The notes below the pieces were generated by a model, which was not told where the DNA came from, searched no databases, and was given only the letters and a program-made list of their open reading frames with translations. DNA of 64,000 nt from Reticulascus tulasneorum (lineage: Eukaryota > Ascomycota > Sordariomycetes > Glomerellales > Reticulascaceae). How positions within the stretch are numbered: position 1 is the stretch's first letter; the number at the start of each line of letters is the position of its first letter. This document shows positions 35,595 to 47,172 of this stretch, piece after piece. A program made the position numbers and the translations under genes. Where the stretch lies: the NCBI GenBank assembly GCA_001557505.1, contig LSAX01000005.1:3286001-3350000 (forward strand), written 5' to 3'.

Positions 35595-37402
35595 CTACTT
35601 TCGGTAGTAGATCTGTGCATGGCTTGTTAGTATACATTGGCGGCCCGCAGCGAGTAGGATGCGGGTATATCACTTACCTTTTTGAACTGGAAGTGCAGTT
35701 GCAATATTCCCTGCAGATGCAGATGTTAGTTTGACAAGGTCCAGGGTGGGAGGCCATCAAGAGCCATATGTAATCAGACACAAACGCGCGCTTGGCGGGG
35801 TGCTGTGGCTGAGACCGTTTGGGTCACATGAGGTATGTTCCATCGCCGCATACTGCACTCAACTCTAACTTCAGAGTGAGGGACAAGAATGACACTGCGG
35901 AGAAAACCTCGTCCAAATTGAGGACAGCATGTTGCCGTCACGGGGTGAGATGCCCTTTCGGGCATGAACAAGGATAAGACGAAACATGCAGTGGCGCAAC
36001 TTACTTTGTCAAACGAACTCTTGAACCCTCGATCCTTCTTTGCGCTGTAATCCCATTCGCGGTCCACGACGCGGAAGGCAATGTCCTCGTACGGCGGTCC
36101 GGCGACAAAACGGATGAGGCATGTATCCTCCTCCCCGGCCGGTGCAAATGACTCTCCCCGCTTGCGTCCGTGTTCCCGGATGATTTTGAACGTCGGTGCC
36201 TTGGTCTTGTCAATGAGATCGGGGTAAAATATGTTGAACTTGTAGCCTTGGACCACCTTGGGTGGCGGGTTGTCATGGTCATAGTGGGTCTGGTTGTACT
36301 TGTTCCACTCGTAACCCATCTGCACGCGGTTGAAGTACTTTGGTTTACGCGGCCTGTACTTGTCGGCCCATTGCGGTTTCGCGGTGCGTGGAACCGCCTC
36401 CTCCTCGGTGAAAATCTCTTCGTTCTCGTCGACGCCACGCGCCACCTCTCGTTCGTAGAGCGACTTGGTGGAGCGCGAAAAGTCCGCATTTCCCGTCTGC
36501 GCAAATCGGGCAGTTCCTGGCGGCGGACCGCTTGCCTCGACACTTGATGATGCGAAACCCGGTCTTGTGTCAACCTTGCTGTCAGCCACAGGCCCTGGGA
36601 TTGGCAGGGACGGCGCTGCAGCTTTCGCCTTCTCGGGACCGAGCTGCTGAAGCGCGGCTGCCCTTCCCTCTTCGATTGCCTCGTATATCTTGTTGAGTTT
36701 GGCTTTGGCCTTCCAGACTAGCAAGCTGCGTAGAAGTTGCTCCCAGTAGTCCGTGTCGATGTCCTCGTTGGACCGCAGCTTGGCCTTGATCTGTTTCTCG
36801 AGCGCGGCCAGCTGGTCATACGTCTTTGGGCCGAGAATCTTGTCCACGTCCGCAGCTACTGTGCTGACAACTCGGGCTTCTGGTCCCTGCGGTCTCAACT
36901 TCTGCCGCCTGTCTACGCACAGTGTCCGCAGCGACCCCCAGTAGTCTCGATTTCTCTCGTTCGTCTCCAACGTGTCGTACGATGCAATGTCCGACTCCAG
37001 CTCCTCCAGCTGCGGTCCGTCCAACCCCTGTAGCACATCTGCTGGCGAGGGCACCGGAATGACAGCGTCAGCATCGTCCTCTTCGAACACATCACGGTCA
37101 GAATCAATAAATCGTAGGCTGAAGGCGAGGTAATCGATGGGTTTGGCGCGTCCTTCCCGCACACGGATATCTGCCTTTTTCTTCGACTGCTTCAGCACGA
37201 ACTCGTCTTCCTTGGCAACAAACTGTCTGGATTGTTCGTCCTGCGTCATGTAGGTGGCATTGGTGGGGCGCGGCTTGCTAGATGGCGGAGGGTTGGAGGG
37301 CTTCGTGACTCTGGTGTTGTTGTCTCTCCTCGGCGAGGTGATGTCTCTGCGACTGGGGGACCCGCGTCCGGAGGAGATCATAGCTCGACGCCCTGGATCC
37401 AT
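35595..37402 (-). CDS. Cactin, splicing factor
   Basis: Conserved eukaryotic spliceosome-associated protein; the fission yeast orthologue is needed for accurate splicing and telomere integrity. Exons 37402-36005, 35710-35678 (33 bases) and 35612-35595 (18 bases); introns of 294 and 65 bases; 482 residues. The N-terminus is Arg/Ser-rich. The central cactin domain includes DYLAFSLRFIDSD and SIASYDTLE-like helices. The C-terminal cactin block is nearly invariant: KPKYFNRVQMGYEWNKYNQT, HYDHDNPPPKVVQGYKFNIF, YPDLIDKTKAPTF, DTCLIRFVAGPPYEDIAF. It finishes across the two small exons as GILQLHFQFKK and IYYRK. Without the small exons the protein would run on into unrelated sequence. Divergent from the photolyase gene. 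Confidence 0.94.
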
Positions 37403-37588
37403 TATAATTGCAGGCCCGGGGCTGGCTTGGTCTGGTCTGGTATGGTGTAAGTGGCGGTTGAAGAAGAGGCGTCCTTATGGTTTGACGTTGGGTCAGGGAT
37501 TTGGTTTCCTGCGAAGGCTCGTTCAACCCTGGTGACGCTTATCGTTATCTTGAGGCAGGTCTTATCTCTTATCGTTCTCGTGTGAGTC

Positions 37589-37596
37589 ATCACGTG
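37589..37596 (+). promoter_or_regulatory. Cbf1-like E-box (ATCACGTG) upstream of cactin
   Basis: Matches RTCACGTG and continues as ATCACGTGAC, about 187 bases upstream of the cactin ATG. Confidence 0.4.
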
Positions 37597-37910
37597 ACCG
37601 TCATGGGTGGATTTGTGTGCTCACAGTCAGTCCAACGTCACAAAGTACCTTACTTCGTACTGAATTGTCTATCTCGTAACTCATCTCCACCAGGTGATTG
37701 AATAGACTTGTTAGAGTAATTAATATATAAGTACATGAGCTAATTTCGTTCTTCGTTGGAAGGAGTGCGAGCCTGCGAATAATGGTTCACCCTGACACGT
37801 TCGACAGTGTCGCTCTGAAGCCTCACGCTGCTTCAGGGATGTGGGGGTGCCTAGAAGTGCACTAACCAAGCCCCCGGAACGCTAAATCACACACTAATTA
37901 ATACCCAGGT

Positions 37911-37973
37911 GATCGATCTCAGAGTAACCCCGATTCCAGCAACATCATGATGCGGGAGGCATCGGCCGATCGC
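37911..37973 (+). promoter_or_regulatory. Candidate light-response elements upstream of photolyase
   Basis: GATCGATC at 37911-37918 and CCGATCG at 37967-37973 lie about 150-215 bases upstream of the photolyase ATG. GATCGA-type words are the core of white-collar-complex (GATA-factor photoreceptor) target sites in Neurospora, and photolyase genes are classic light-induced targets. The match is direct; binding is inferred. Confidence 0.4.
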
Positions 37974-38124
37974 CCCTCCAAGCCAGGGGAGTCGCAGAAG
38001 TTCGATGCCATCATCGCTGGCGGGCACTAATGACTACCTTAGATAGCCAGGAGGCGCTACCTGGGTGGTGAAGTTTCCTATGTCTCGGTAATTCGACAAG
38101 CCTTTTACTTTTCCTCCACCGTCC

Positions 38125-40066
38125 ATGAATCTGTTTCGCGTCGTGCTCCTCAAAACGCGTCTTTGCCTGCCATCCGCACCAGTTTCCCTGCTTCGCAAGC
38201 CTGAATTTTCAATTCTATCTGTCTTTTCATTATCTACAATGCCTCCGAACCGTGTCGTGAAGCGTAAACCTACGACGCCACCGGAAACCAATGGCTCATT
38301 GCTGAAAAAGCCCAAGGCTGAACAGAACGGCGACCCATTGCGACGACCACATCCCTTCCACGAGGATGCCGAGCGCAATGGGATCGTCCTTCGAACCTTT
38401 TACCCCCACGAGATGAGCAACGACCGAGCCCGCGCATATGTCAAGGACGAGCTACCACGGCCCATTGAGGAGCTGACGTCTGCACTTCAAGAGACGTCCG
38501 CCGTTCGGGCTGCAGTGCAGGTAGGAGGCGCAGTTGTACATTGGTTCAAGATGGATCTAAGGACCACCGACAATCACGCTCTTTGGCTTGCCAGCGAAAA
38601 GGCAAAAGAAAAGGGTGTCCCTCTGATAGCACTCTACATCGTGAGCCCCCAGGATTTCCAAGCGCACTTGACCGCGCCGGTCCGCGTCGACTTTATGCTG
38701 CGGACGCTGGAGGTACTCAAGAGTGATCTAGCCAACTTGGACATCCCGCTGTGGGTAGAGACGGTGGAGAAGAGAAGGACGGTGCCTGATCGGATCGCAG
38801 ACCTACTGGCCGAATGGGGAGCCAGCCATCTGTTCGCGAACATGGAATACGAGGTCGACGAGCTACGGCGGGAAGCCAAAATGGTACGCATGCTCGCCGG
38901 CCAGGGCATCTCGTATACTGTGGTACATGACACATGCCTGGTACCACCCGGTTCTCTGAACAGCGGTTCGGGTAAGCAGTACGCCGTCTACACGCCGTGG
39001 TACAAGTCCTGGGTGCGGTATGTGCATGAGAACGAGGAACTACTAGAGCCCTTTAGTAGACCTGGTAAGAACCCGGACAGCGCCCGGCAGAGGTATGCCG
39101 AGCTGTTCCAGTCCACTATACCCGTAGAGGTCGCCGACAAGAGACTCGACGATAGCCAGAAGGCGCGGTTCCGCTCCCTCTGGCCCCCAGGGGAACACGA
39201 GGCGAAGGTGAGGCTCGCGAGATTTTGCGAGGAGAGGATTGGCAACTACCGTGATAAGCGTAACATTCCATCTGACTCTGGAACCTCGTCGCTGTCAGTC
39301 CACCTAGCGAGCGGCACAATCAGTGCCCGAACATGTGTCCGCACCGCACGGGATCACAACAAGACGAAGAGGCTCGATGGCGGGAGCGACGGCATCCAGA
39401 CTTGGATAAGCGAGGTCGCCTGGCGAGACTTTTACAAGCATGTCTTGGTCAACTGGCCACACGTGTGGTATGCCCCCTGTTCTTGCAGCTCGCGATTACC
39501 TGCTCACAATCATCACTAGCATGAACAAGCCGTTCAAGCCCGAATACTCCAACATTGAGTGGTCCTACGACCAAACTGAATTCAAAGCCTGGTGCGAAGG
39601 CCGCACCGGATTCCCAATCGTTGATGCGGCCATGCGTCAGATAACCAACATGGGCTGGATGCACAACCGATGCCGCATGATCGTCGCCTCATTCCTGGCC
39701 AAGGACCTCCTCATCGACTGGCGCATGGGCGAGCGTTTCTTTATGGAACACCTGGTCGATGGCGACTTCGCGTCCAACAACGGAGGATGGGGCTTCAGTG
39801 CCAGCGTCGGCGTCGACCCTCAGCCCTACTTCCGCATCTTCAACCCCCTCTTGCAGAGCGAGAAGTTTGATCCCGACGGTGAGTATATACGCAAGTGGGT
39901 TCCAGAACTAGCTGGCATTACGGGCAAAGCAATCCACGATCCATATGGGAGGGGCCAAGGCCCACAGGCAAAGAAGAAGGGGTATCCGCCACCGATTGTC
40001 GAGCACAAAGGAAGTAGGGAGAGGGCGCTAGCATCCTACAAGGCGGGCTTGCAACGGGCTGACTAG
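38125..40066 (+). CDS. phr1: CPD photolyase (class I, cryptochrome/photolyase family)
   Basis: Blue-light-driven repair of cyclobutane pyrimidine dimers. Exons 38125-39467 and 39520-40066 (52-base intron, restoring the family motif VCMNKPFKPEY across the junction); 629 residues. The N-terminal antenna domain starts near 135 (AVVHWFKMDLRTTDNHAL). The FAD domain shows GRTGFPIVDAAMRQITNMGW, MHNRCRMIVASFLAKDLLID, the CPD-type Met in RFFMEHLVDGD, and NNGGWGFSASVGVDPQPYF followed by RIFNP. The first 38 residues are hydrophobic/basic (MNLFRVVLLKTRLCL) and resemble a mitochondrial leader. A second in-frame ATG at 38239 (MPPNRVVKRK) begins just before a bipartite nuclear signal (KRK...KKPK). Both compartments could therefore be served by alternative starts. 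Confidence 0.96.
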
Positions 40067-41156
40067 TAGCCGAGCCTTCCTGGTGGTCGACTTGTACTAT
40101 CTTGTATGTTCCTAAACGTTTTGATATCCTCTAAGAGCTGGTTTAGTTCCCAAATCAGTTTCACAGCCGATGATGATGACATGTCTGCATGCTCACCTAA
40201 AGCCACCTAGACTTCAAAGAAGCATATTATCCATATTTCCTTTGATACCGTCTCCTATCCTAGAACTCCTCCCAAACAGGGGTGAAAAAGTATAACCTCC
40301 TTCATCGCCTCGATGAGCCCAGCCACTGCCGCGGCATTGCAATGGCTGTGGGTGCGCGACCAGAGATAGCAAAAAAGACTCCTAGTAAAGAGAATGTGAA
40401 GAGTGAGGTGTGGCGCTAGGTTTCCCAACAGCATCGGGTTTGTTTTCGTGTCGAGCTTCTACAAGACGTCAAAACCGCGTTGGTTCTGAAGCTACTTGAT
40501 CGCCGTGAGCAACGCTGAGGACTTTGAGAAATGAAGTGGCACATTACGCTTAAAAAGCACATCAAAGCCTCATATTGCGCGACCTGCTCACAATAGGTCC
40601 GCAATGGTGACTGCTTTTTCCTTCCTGCTTCTCCCTCACGTCGCCAGTGCCAAGCATACAGCCACCCGGGGTCGTTCTCACCTCCTGAGCGGTTCAACTT
40701 TCCGACACACCCGACATGACTTGTGCATTTGCCCAATGATAACGCTTTGACTGGATCAGTTCTGTTTTATTCCGGAAGCATGTGTTTCTATGAGCAGAGA
40801 TGTGACCAGCCTTGGACAACTCGCGATTCTTTTCCAAATAAACATCCTAGCATCGCAGTTTCGTCCCCGACTCACGCGCTGTTAAACCTTACTCCGTTGA
40901 CAAAGGTAAATTGTTAAAATGCCTTGAGCACGTTGAAAGAAGGAATAATTGTATATTCAATACTGATCAAAGAGGTATTCAAGAAGCTAGTTCCTGCGCT
41001 TATTTAATCCCAGTATACCTCAACATCTCTGCAACGTAGCCAAGACAGTAAGGTGATATGGTGATGATTCTTCTCGGGAACAGACGTCGGAGTCAACAAT
41101 TCCGCAGCAAGGAAGTGCATGACAGGTTCAAATTCCATTTGTTTTACTGTTTTGGT
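40067..41156. other. Intergenic (convergent 3' flanks)
   Basis: 3' flanks of photolyase and of the rhodopsin-domain gene. Only short frames; nothing supported. Confidence 0.55.
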
Positions 41157-42634
41157 CTATATACGATTCTTACTCATCACGGTCCTCGTCGCCAGTTCTT
41201 CTGTTGAGTCTTCCCTCTCATGCCTGCTCGATAAACCGTCTTGTCCCCCCTCGCTGCTTTCATCAATACTATTCTCCTTGCGAGTCAACTGTTGATCATC
41301 AATCGTTACTGCCCCCTCCCTGACCTCTACAGTCGCATTTTTGTTCCGGCTCATCGAACCCAATGCGTACATATTTCGGCTCTGTCCGCCTGAGGATATG
41401 GTGGCGCTCCTGAAGCGGCGCGGGAACAACTTCACGAAGAGTGGTCGTATTGGCGGGATAGAGACGCAGACAATTCCCAATGTGCACTCGATTATCGACC
41501 AGATCAGCGACATAACGAGGTTGTCTGAGGTTATGAGATTAGCAATAAACTTTCTAAAATGATCGAGGGACATACAAGTCACGTCAAGTCCGCCCAGAGA
41601 GTGTAGGAATGCTATGCGGATTATGCTAGCCACACACGCACTATATGTGTTAGTACTTCTTTGGTACATGTTGGATGTGTTGACTCACAGGCCTCCAACC
41701 AAGAACAGTAGGCAAAGAATCAACTTCTGCTTTTTTGGAATTTGCAGCCGCCAGAAGTATGGCAAGGTCATGGTGCAGACGATAACATCCGTCGTAACGT
41801 TGATGGCCGCACTTGCGTATAAGAAGTCGACATATTGGAAGCATTGTGAGTTAGCGATGTCGAAGTCCCATGCTGCGTTGACGGGCGAGCACTGGAAGAT
41901 GGTTGCGCACACTGAAGCAACACAGAAGGCGACGGTGAAGACACTTGTTGCGTATATGATTCGTCGCAGGAGAATGTCAGGAAATATTCGATGGTACAAG
42001 GCCATAATCGACAGCTTCGTAAAGGCGATGGCGAAAGCGTAGAAGATTTGTGTTACAAACATGAGCTAACAATAGTCAGTCTTTTGAATCGAGAAAGATG
42101 CTGCTGCCAGGCGTCTCGGAGAGCGCTGCAAAAGAGCATTGAAAGCCCCGGAAGTCTTTTCAGAGACTCTGAAATGGACTGACCTGAATGCATCGTTTGG
42201 CAGTCTCGACTACCGTGGCGAGCGGTAGCGCCCAGACATGTTGCCCCAGGCCATAGTATATTGCTGTCGATGATGGTTAGTGTCGCTGTTCATATTCCAC
42301 TGCTCGTTGGTAGGCAGGCCATACCTGCAATTGCTGTTGCGCATACTACTATGGTAAAAACAGCTGCCAAGACAATGAGGACTGGAGCAAATCAGATTAG
42401 CTTATCGATTCTGAAGGGTTCTCGAGGTGAGACTGGACACTAACTATCATCGAGGAAGAGCTTTCGGGTTAGAGTAACGCGGACGTATATCCGTAGGGCA
42501 ACCACCAAGCTGACGAGGACGATGGAGGTGATGTTCACGGCCCAAAGGAGGCCAGTATAGGTAGAGCGATCGTTGAAATCAATGTCGGCAAGCTGTTCCG
42601 GCGTAGGAACAATAGAATAGCTTCGACGTGACAT
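41157..42634 (-). CDS. Fungal rhodopsin-domain integral membrane protein
   Basis: Six exons: 42634-42445, 42381-42325, 42263-42184, 42065-41689, 41640-41576 and 41524-41157; introns of 48-118 bases, all phases consistent; 378 residues. Seven hydrophobic segments fit the fungal 'rhodopsin domain' family (PTH11/SAT4-like; not a retinal opsin): LWAVNITSIVLVSLVVALRI, ILIVLAAVFTIVVC, VTQIFYAFAIAFTKLSIMAL, TSVFTVAFCVASVCATIF, a helix ending VIVCTMTLPYFWRL, ACVASIIRIAFLHSL, and LVMSLIWSIIECTLGIVCVS. Family landmarks LYHRIFP after helix 3, FQCSPVNAAWD, and SIPPIRPLF after helix 7 are present. The C-terminal tail is hydrophilic and Ser/Glu/Arg-rich. The role may be surface sensing, but the family is mostly uncharacterised. 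Confidence 0.9.
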
Positions 42635-44118
42635 TGTCACTATCCGTGCCACCGGATGTAGGGACGTGGGATCAGAATATGACATAAAAGAACAAACATC
42701 CCGATGTCCCAGCTTGACATTGCACCGGGGGACTGAGGGGTATTTCTGCACAAGAATCTGTCATCTGTAAGTCAGTCAAGGATGGAACCGAACCACAGAC
42801 CTTTGAAGGATGGTACTCGAGATTATTGCATGAGACAGAGGCTGGCCATGCTGCATCACTAGGTTGGTGGCGTCGCCTAACGCAGGGGGTTTTGGTGTTT
42901 CGGCCGCACTTGGGCAGAGCTGAATGTCCCTTGTCTTTCTACAAGAACTACTAACTTTAATTATATCGCGATCGATTCTAGAGGCGATGCACGATCGGGT
43001 TTAATGGCTTAGACGAACACTTGCTAAAGAGTGTTCTGAGGCTACTTCAATATTGGATGAAGCTTGAATCCAACATGGGAAACGGATCGAACGATAATCT
43101 CAGAATGGTTCAATTCACGATAGTGGGCCGGAATGCACGGTCATAAATTCCATGCCATAGTTCTCCGTAATATAAGGCACCATTGGGGCGTGCACCGCCG
43201 GCTCAGATCCGACCCATGTTTTCATACGAGTCTGACCAGGGGCACATCGCTACGCTGCGAGGATCTAAATCGATCATTGGGCTGACAGCTACCGATTCCA
43301 CGCTATTGGTAAGCCCCCTTGATGTCACATACATACAGGACGGGACACAAGCCGCAGCTGATATGGACGCGATCTCGGATTTATTGCTATTGGGATAAAG
43401 ATAACGGCTTAATATTTGTTACTTCATCGCGAAAGGAGGCTGGCCCTCATCCGCGCGCCACTCGCAAAGGATCTACACCGATCGCCCCCAATCTGGATAA
43501 ACAGATGGCCAGGCTGGCAATTGAATGAGTGATCGGGTTCGAGGCCTGACAGGCATGAATCCCTGCGCAATCAGCCCCAAACTGGTTATCTGGTTATGCT
43601 TGCACCGATACAAATGTCACACTGCCTCCCGTATCTCAAGCCTCCGAGTGCATATTGGACTGGCTTCTCCTTGCTGTTGAATGGGTGGAAATGACCAAGT
43701 GGTCGCATTAAGTTCTGTTTAGCCAGTGACAGAGCCATCCATCGAAAGTAATCTGGTTGTGGGCACTGATATGGCCGGCCAGCCCAGGCAGCTCACGAGT
43801 ACGGCACAGTACGAGGCTGGAAATTATTAGTCCAGCTCTTGACTGACTCAATCTCCACCACGTCAGAGAAGGCGTGAGGAGACGACAGAGAGCTGGTCTG
43901 ATTACCTTGGCTGTTAGGAGATGCGTGGCGAAAGCGAGCACTTCGTGGCTCAACACCATGCACACCAAACATAAATTCGCCCAAATGTAGTCTCAGTATC
44001 GCGAACGATTAGGGCTACAGGTGGATGAAGCATATTAGGCTCTGGGGGGATCTTGTTACACAGTATTCACCTGACAGGTGGATACCAGGACCTCAGAGTC
44101 AATTTTATAGAGTAAAAT

Positions 44119-44140
44119 AACCCCTTAGAACTTAAGGGTT
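44119..44140. repeat. Inverted repeat (hairpin)
   Basis: AACCCCTTA and TTAAGGGTT flank a four-base loop, pairing with one unpaired C. It lies at the edge of the AT-rich decayed segment. Confidence 0.5.
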
Positions 44141-44288
44141 CAGAGACAAAAGCCGACTGTCTGCCTACAGCTACCTGCCAGTAGGCCTTCTGTAACCCAG
44201 CAGCTGCGTCCCTTTACTCCATACTACAACTCCTAGGGGCGCAGACCGTGACACTCATGGACAACAGCTTAATGATAATTGGTAACAG

Positions 44289-44510
44289 CTAGACAATACT
44301 GATGGTCCCCGCGCCCGAAGCCAATTGTGTCACGGTGCCTCCTCCTCCTATTGACGGCGGATCGTTGACATTAGCTCCACAGTCTAGCAGGAGCTCGACG
44401 ATCTTGAAGGTCTCAATCTCGTAAGCTTTCCAAAGCGATGTCCGCTCTGTGCCCTTCCGAGCATCGTCGTTGGTCTTAACTCCACTCCCCAAGATCAGTC
44501 TCGCCAGCAT
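44289..44510 (-). pseudogene. Ankyrin-repeat-like fragment
   Basis: An isolated frame of 73 codons contains TSLWKAYEIETFKIVELLLD followed by CGANVN, which matches the second half of an ankyrin repeat (helix pair, then CGANVN turn). The N-terminal side and the Gly/Thr-rich tail do not continue the repeat, and no neighbouring exon supplies more. It probably derives from a larger ankyrin protein, such as the C-terminus of a STAND gene. The NACHT gene 3 kb away also ends in ankyrin-like sequence. Confidence 0.35.
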
Positions 44511-44982
44511 AATGACTACCTAGACTGCTCAGTTTGTTCAGCGTATTAAATGATAGTAGGTTAAGTATAGGTACTAATTTTGGAGGATTAGCCCCGAAAA
44601 TAATAGAGGGCTAGATATTATTATCAGCTCTTCGTACTCCGTGTGCCCTATGGCATATACTAAAAGAAATGCTAGAAGCTGGGTTTTACTTTAGTAGACT
44701 AACTAGCTACTAGCTATAATAATCATAGTTATAGCAGGTTAAAAGCCATAATTACAGTAGGTTAAGCATGCAGCTGGAATTTGCACGTGAGTAAAACAGA
44801 TCTGGCTTTTAACTAAATTGGTCCCCCACGCTACGAATATCAGCCGCAGCTGAAGGCGCAAACCAAGTTCAGCGCCTTGTCCTCTCGAAGAGATCTTTGC
44901 AATTGCAGAACGGAATACTTAATTCCTGGTAACAATAAGACTATGCTTGACATCTCTCACTCCAGTATCTAGAGTAGTGGCA

Positions 44983-46078
44983 ATGGACGACCAAAACGCA
45001 GGCACACAGGCCGGCGAGGACGGGTTCTTCGCCGCTATAAAATTGGGCAATCCACCCCCTCCGACCATCGTTGGTCTAGCTGCCACTGGCAACGACATTG
45101 GCCTGGATCCCGAAGTCATCGTAGCCAGCGCAGGCATGAACATGGTCTCTATCGGGGCGGCTGGCGGTGTCACCTACAGCTTGGAGCGCCGAAAGGAGCT
45201 ATTCAAGCTGCCGTGCGCCCGCTCCAGCGTCACGCAGACTACGACGGTAACTACGAGCGGTCAAGAAATCTCGGTTTCGATCGGAGCAGGGGTGGAAGTT
45301 CCCGTCACCATTGGTGCTGAGCTTCAAGCCGGCGTGTCCGTCGGCGGTGTCGGCTACACGACCCACCACACCATCAAGGCCAATGACAATTTCGGACTAC
45401 ATCCGTATATAGTCGTCGGCTTGTGGAACGCAGGACAAAGCATTCCCACTGAGTTGATTATGCCTGTGCCGCCGCCCCAGACTCCTGGAAGTAGTTCCGG
45501 GAGGCTGTTCAAGGAGATCAAGAAAGCGGAGCGGAAGCTGAGATCATGGCCGAGACGGGTGTTATCGCTGAAGAGAGTGGCTGGCTTTGGGGTTTACCGC
45601 TGTGTCCCCGAGTCCGGATATCATGTCATGCCCGCCGCTGACGACCAGTCGAAGCGGATCCTCGTTGACATGTTCCGAGAGTACAACTCTGGGGGCGACG
45701 ATCACAACGAGCGTTGGATGCATTGGATTGAGAAGGAGTTCAACTCGGATTCTAAGGACCCCGAAGACGGGAAATACGCCCTCCGGCTCGTGTTGAAATG
45801 GTCAGCACCTAAGATCGTGTTTTGGACGTTCAGTCCCATTGCTCTCAGTCTGGTGATTGCTTTGTGGTATACTTATAAGCCTTGGGATTCGGCTGTGGAC
45901 AAAGTTGCAATTGTGCAGACTGCCTGGACTATTGCGTCATATATCATTACGGCCGCAGCTCGTAAGTGTTCCAGCTCTCCAATAACACTATCGCTGCTTT
46001 GAGGGCTGTGTTTGATACTGACACGAGGCAGTAATGATTGCGGCTCTGGGCGCGATAACTACCTTGGACCATGATTGA
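44983..46078 (+). CDS. Two-helix membrane protein of unknown function
   Basis: Exons 44983-45961 and 46032-46078 (70-base intron, GTAAGT donor); 341 residues. The first 160 residues are Gly/Val/Ala-rich with probable beta structure (VASAGMNMVSIGAAGGVTYS, SVSIGAGVEVPVTIGAELQA, GVSVGGVGYTTHH) and carry no signal peptide. A basic middle (FKEIKKAERKLRSWPRRVL) leads to a globular acidic section. Two hydrophobic helices end the protein: IVFWTFSPIALSLVIALWY, and a second, IVQTAWTIASYIITAAA, which continues across the splice junction as LMIAALGAITTL. The start MDDQNAG is preferred to an ATG 36 bases earlier. No family recognised. It lies tail-side of the NACHT gene, separated by the small Cys protein. 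Confidence 0.78.
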
Positions 46079-46719
46079 GGAGGATAATGAATATTTCGCC
46101 TTGCATATGCCTGCCACCAGCGCAGCGTATAGCAACGCTTGATTCAGGAATAGCAAAGCATGTACAGGGATATTGGGCCAGCACTGCGCTATCCTATGGT
46201 TCGTTTTGACCCTTACGTGATGCAAAGCGCAGCCCTTTGTTGAGGAGTCGAAGTGCACCTTGGAGGATTGTATCCAGCAGATCTGATATATTTTTGCCTT
46301 CGATGTTCTGGGCGGCTAAAAGTTCAGGATCGTTCTTATAATTCTGATGTAAAATATCGTTCGTGATGGTGTCGTGGTAGAATATTTCTGAATAGCTACT
46401 GGAGACTAGAGTCGGGAACTACAGATGCCGTTGTCAATACGGTAGCCGACGACTTCTTCAACCCATTCGATAACCATCTCGTCATCTTGAAACTAGAGTC
46501 GTGGTTCAGAGCAACATACACGACCCAGGGGCTGCACGTCTTTGTAGCACGCTGACGATGCACAGCAGGCAATTTGGTGTTCCTGTGAAACGTGATGTCT
46601 TCAGCTCCAGCAGGTCGTTATCAATAACTCCCCGTACCCGCTCATCACCAGGATGAATACGAGCCACTGAATCACAGACTGCCCCGACCGACTAGATCAT
46701 CATCAGAATTCGAAGACCG

Positions 46720-46728
46720 TATATATAG
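46720..46728 (+). promoter_or_regulatory. TATA box of the small Cys protein gene
   Basis: TATATATAG lies 184 bases upstream of the ATG at 46912, implying a leader of roughly 150 bases that contains the CA repeat. Confidence 0.4.
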
Positions 46729-46798
46729 CGCCATCTTGGGCTCCTTTGATTCTTGTGAAGAAACTTAGCAAACTACTTCACTTGATCAAAAGCTCAAT

Positions 46799-46801
46799 TC
46801 A

Positions 46802-46836
<35 letters not shown>
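46799..46836 (+). repeat. CA dinucleotide microsatellite
   Basis: About 18 CA units with one CC interruption, 75 bases before the start codon at 46912, probably inside the transcribed leader. Confidence 0.92.
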
Positions 46837-46839
<3 letters not shown>

Positions 46840-46911
46840 GCAAGCACCGCAAGATCCCTGTCACTACCCACCAGTACACATACTAGGCACCCTGCCTGCC
46901 ACGAACGAAAC

Positions 46912-47172
46912 ATGTCTCAGCAAAGACCAAGCGCTGCCTCGACCGTCACCCATTGGAACTGCGAAAAGGCACTTCCCGGCGAGCCTGGTACCAAATGCGA
47001 CTCGGTCAACCTCATCGGGGAGACGGTGTGCAAGAACACAGACTGTGGGCAACAGCGAGCCGCTGGGGATCTGGCATACAATACGCATGTCCAGCCCATT
47101 GGAAAATTCACCGACCAGCTGGTTGAGAATGTCGACCGATCAGCATATACGGCGCAGAGCAACGGAGTCTAG
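46912..47172 (+). CDS. Small four-Cys protein, possible zinc knuckle
   Basis: Intronless, 86 residues, starting MSQQRPSAAS. Four Cys lie in a Trp-led block: HWNCEKAL, GTKCDSV, TVCKNTDCG (spacing C-x9-C-x10-C-x4-C), which could bind one zinc ion. The tail (GKFTDQLVENVDRSAYTAQ) is hydrophilic. No signal peptide, so not a typical secreted Cys-rich effector. It has a good promoter context (TATA box, leader) and lies between the two-helix membrane protein and the NACHT gene. Function unknown. Confidence 0.65.
   Translation: MSQQRPSAASTVTHWNCEKALPGEPGTKCDSVNLIGETVCKNTDCGQQRAAGDLAYNTHVQPIGKFTDQLVENVDRSAYTAQSNGV

Larger units (their letters stand above)
37403..38124. promoter_or_regulatory. Bidirectional promoter, cactin / photolyase
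   Basis: A 722-base interval between divergent start codons. It contains an ATCACGTG box near the cactin side and GATCGATC and CCGATCG words near the photolyase side. Confidence 0.55.
42635..44982. other. Gene-poor, partly AT-rich interval
   Basis: Begins with the promoter of the rhodopsin-domain gene. It includes an ankyrin-like relic (44289-44510), a hairpin at 44119-44140 and an AT-rich patch at about 44520-44780 dense in TAG/TTA words, which looks like RIP-type decay. No intact gene seen. Confidence 0.5.
46079..46911. other. Intergenic with CA microsatellite
   Basis: Holds the promoter and leader of the small Cys protein gene, including a TATA box (46720-46728) and a CA repeat (about 46799-46836). 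Nothing else seen. Confidence 0.55.
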
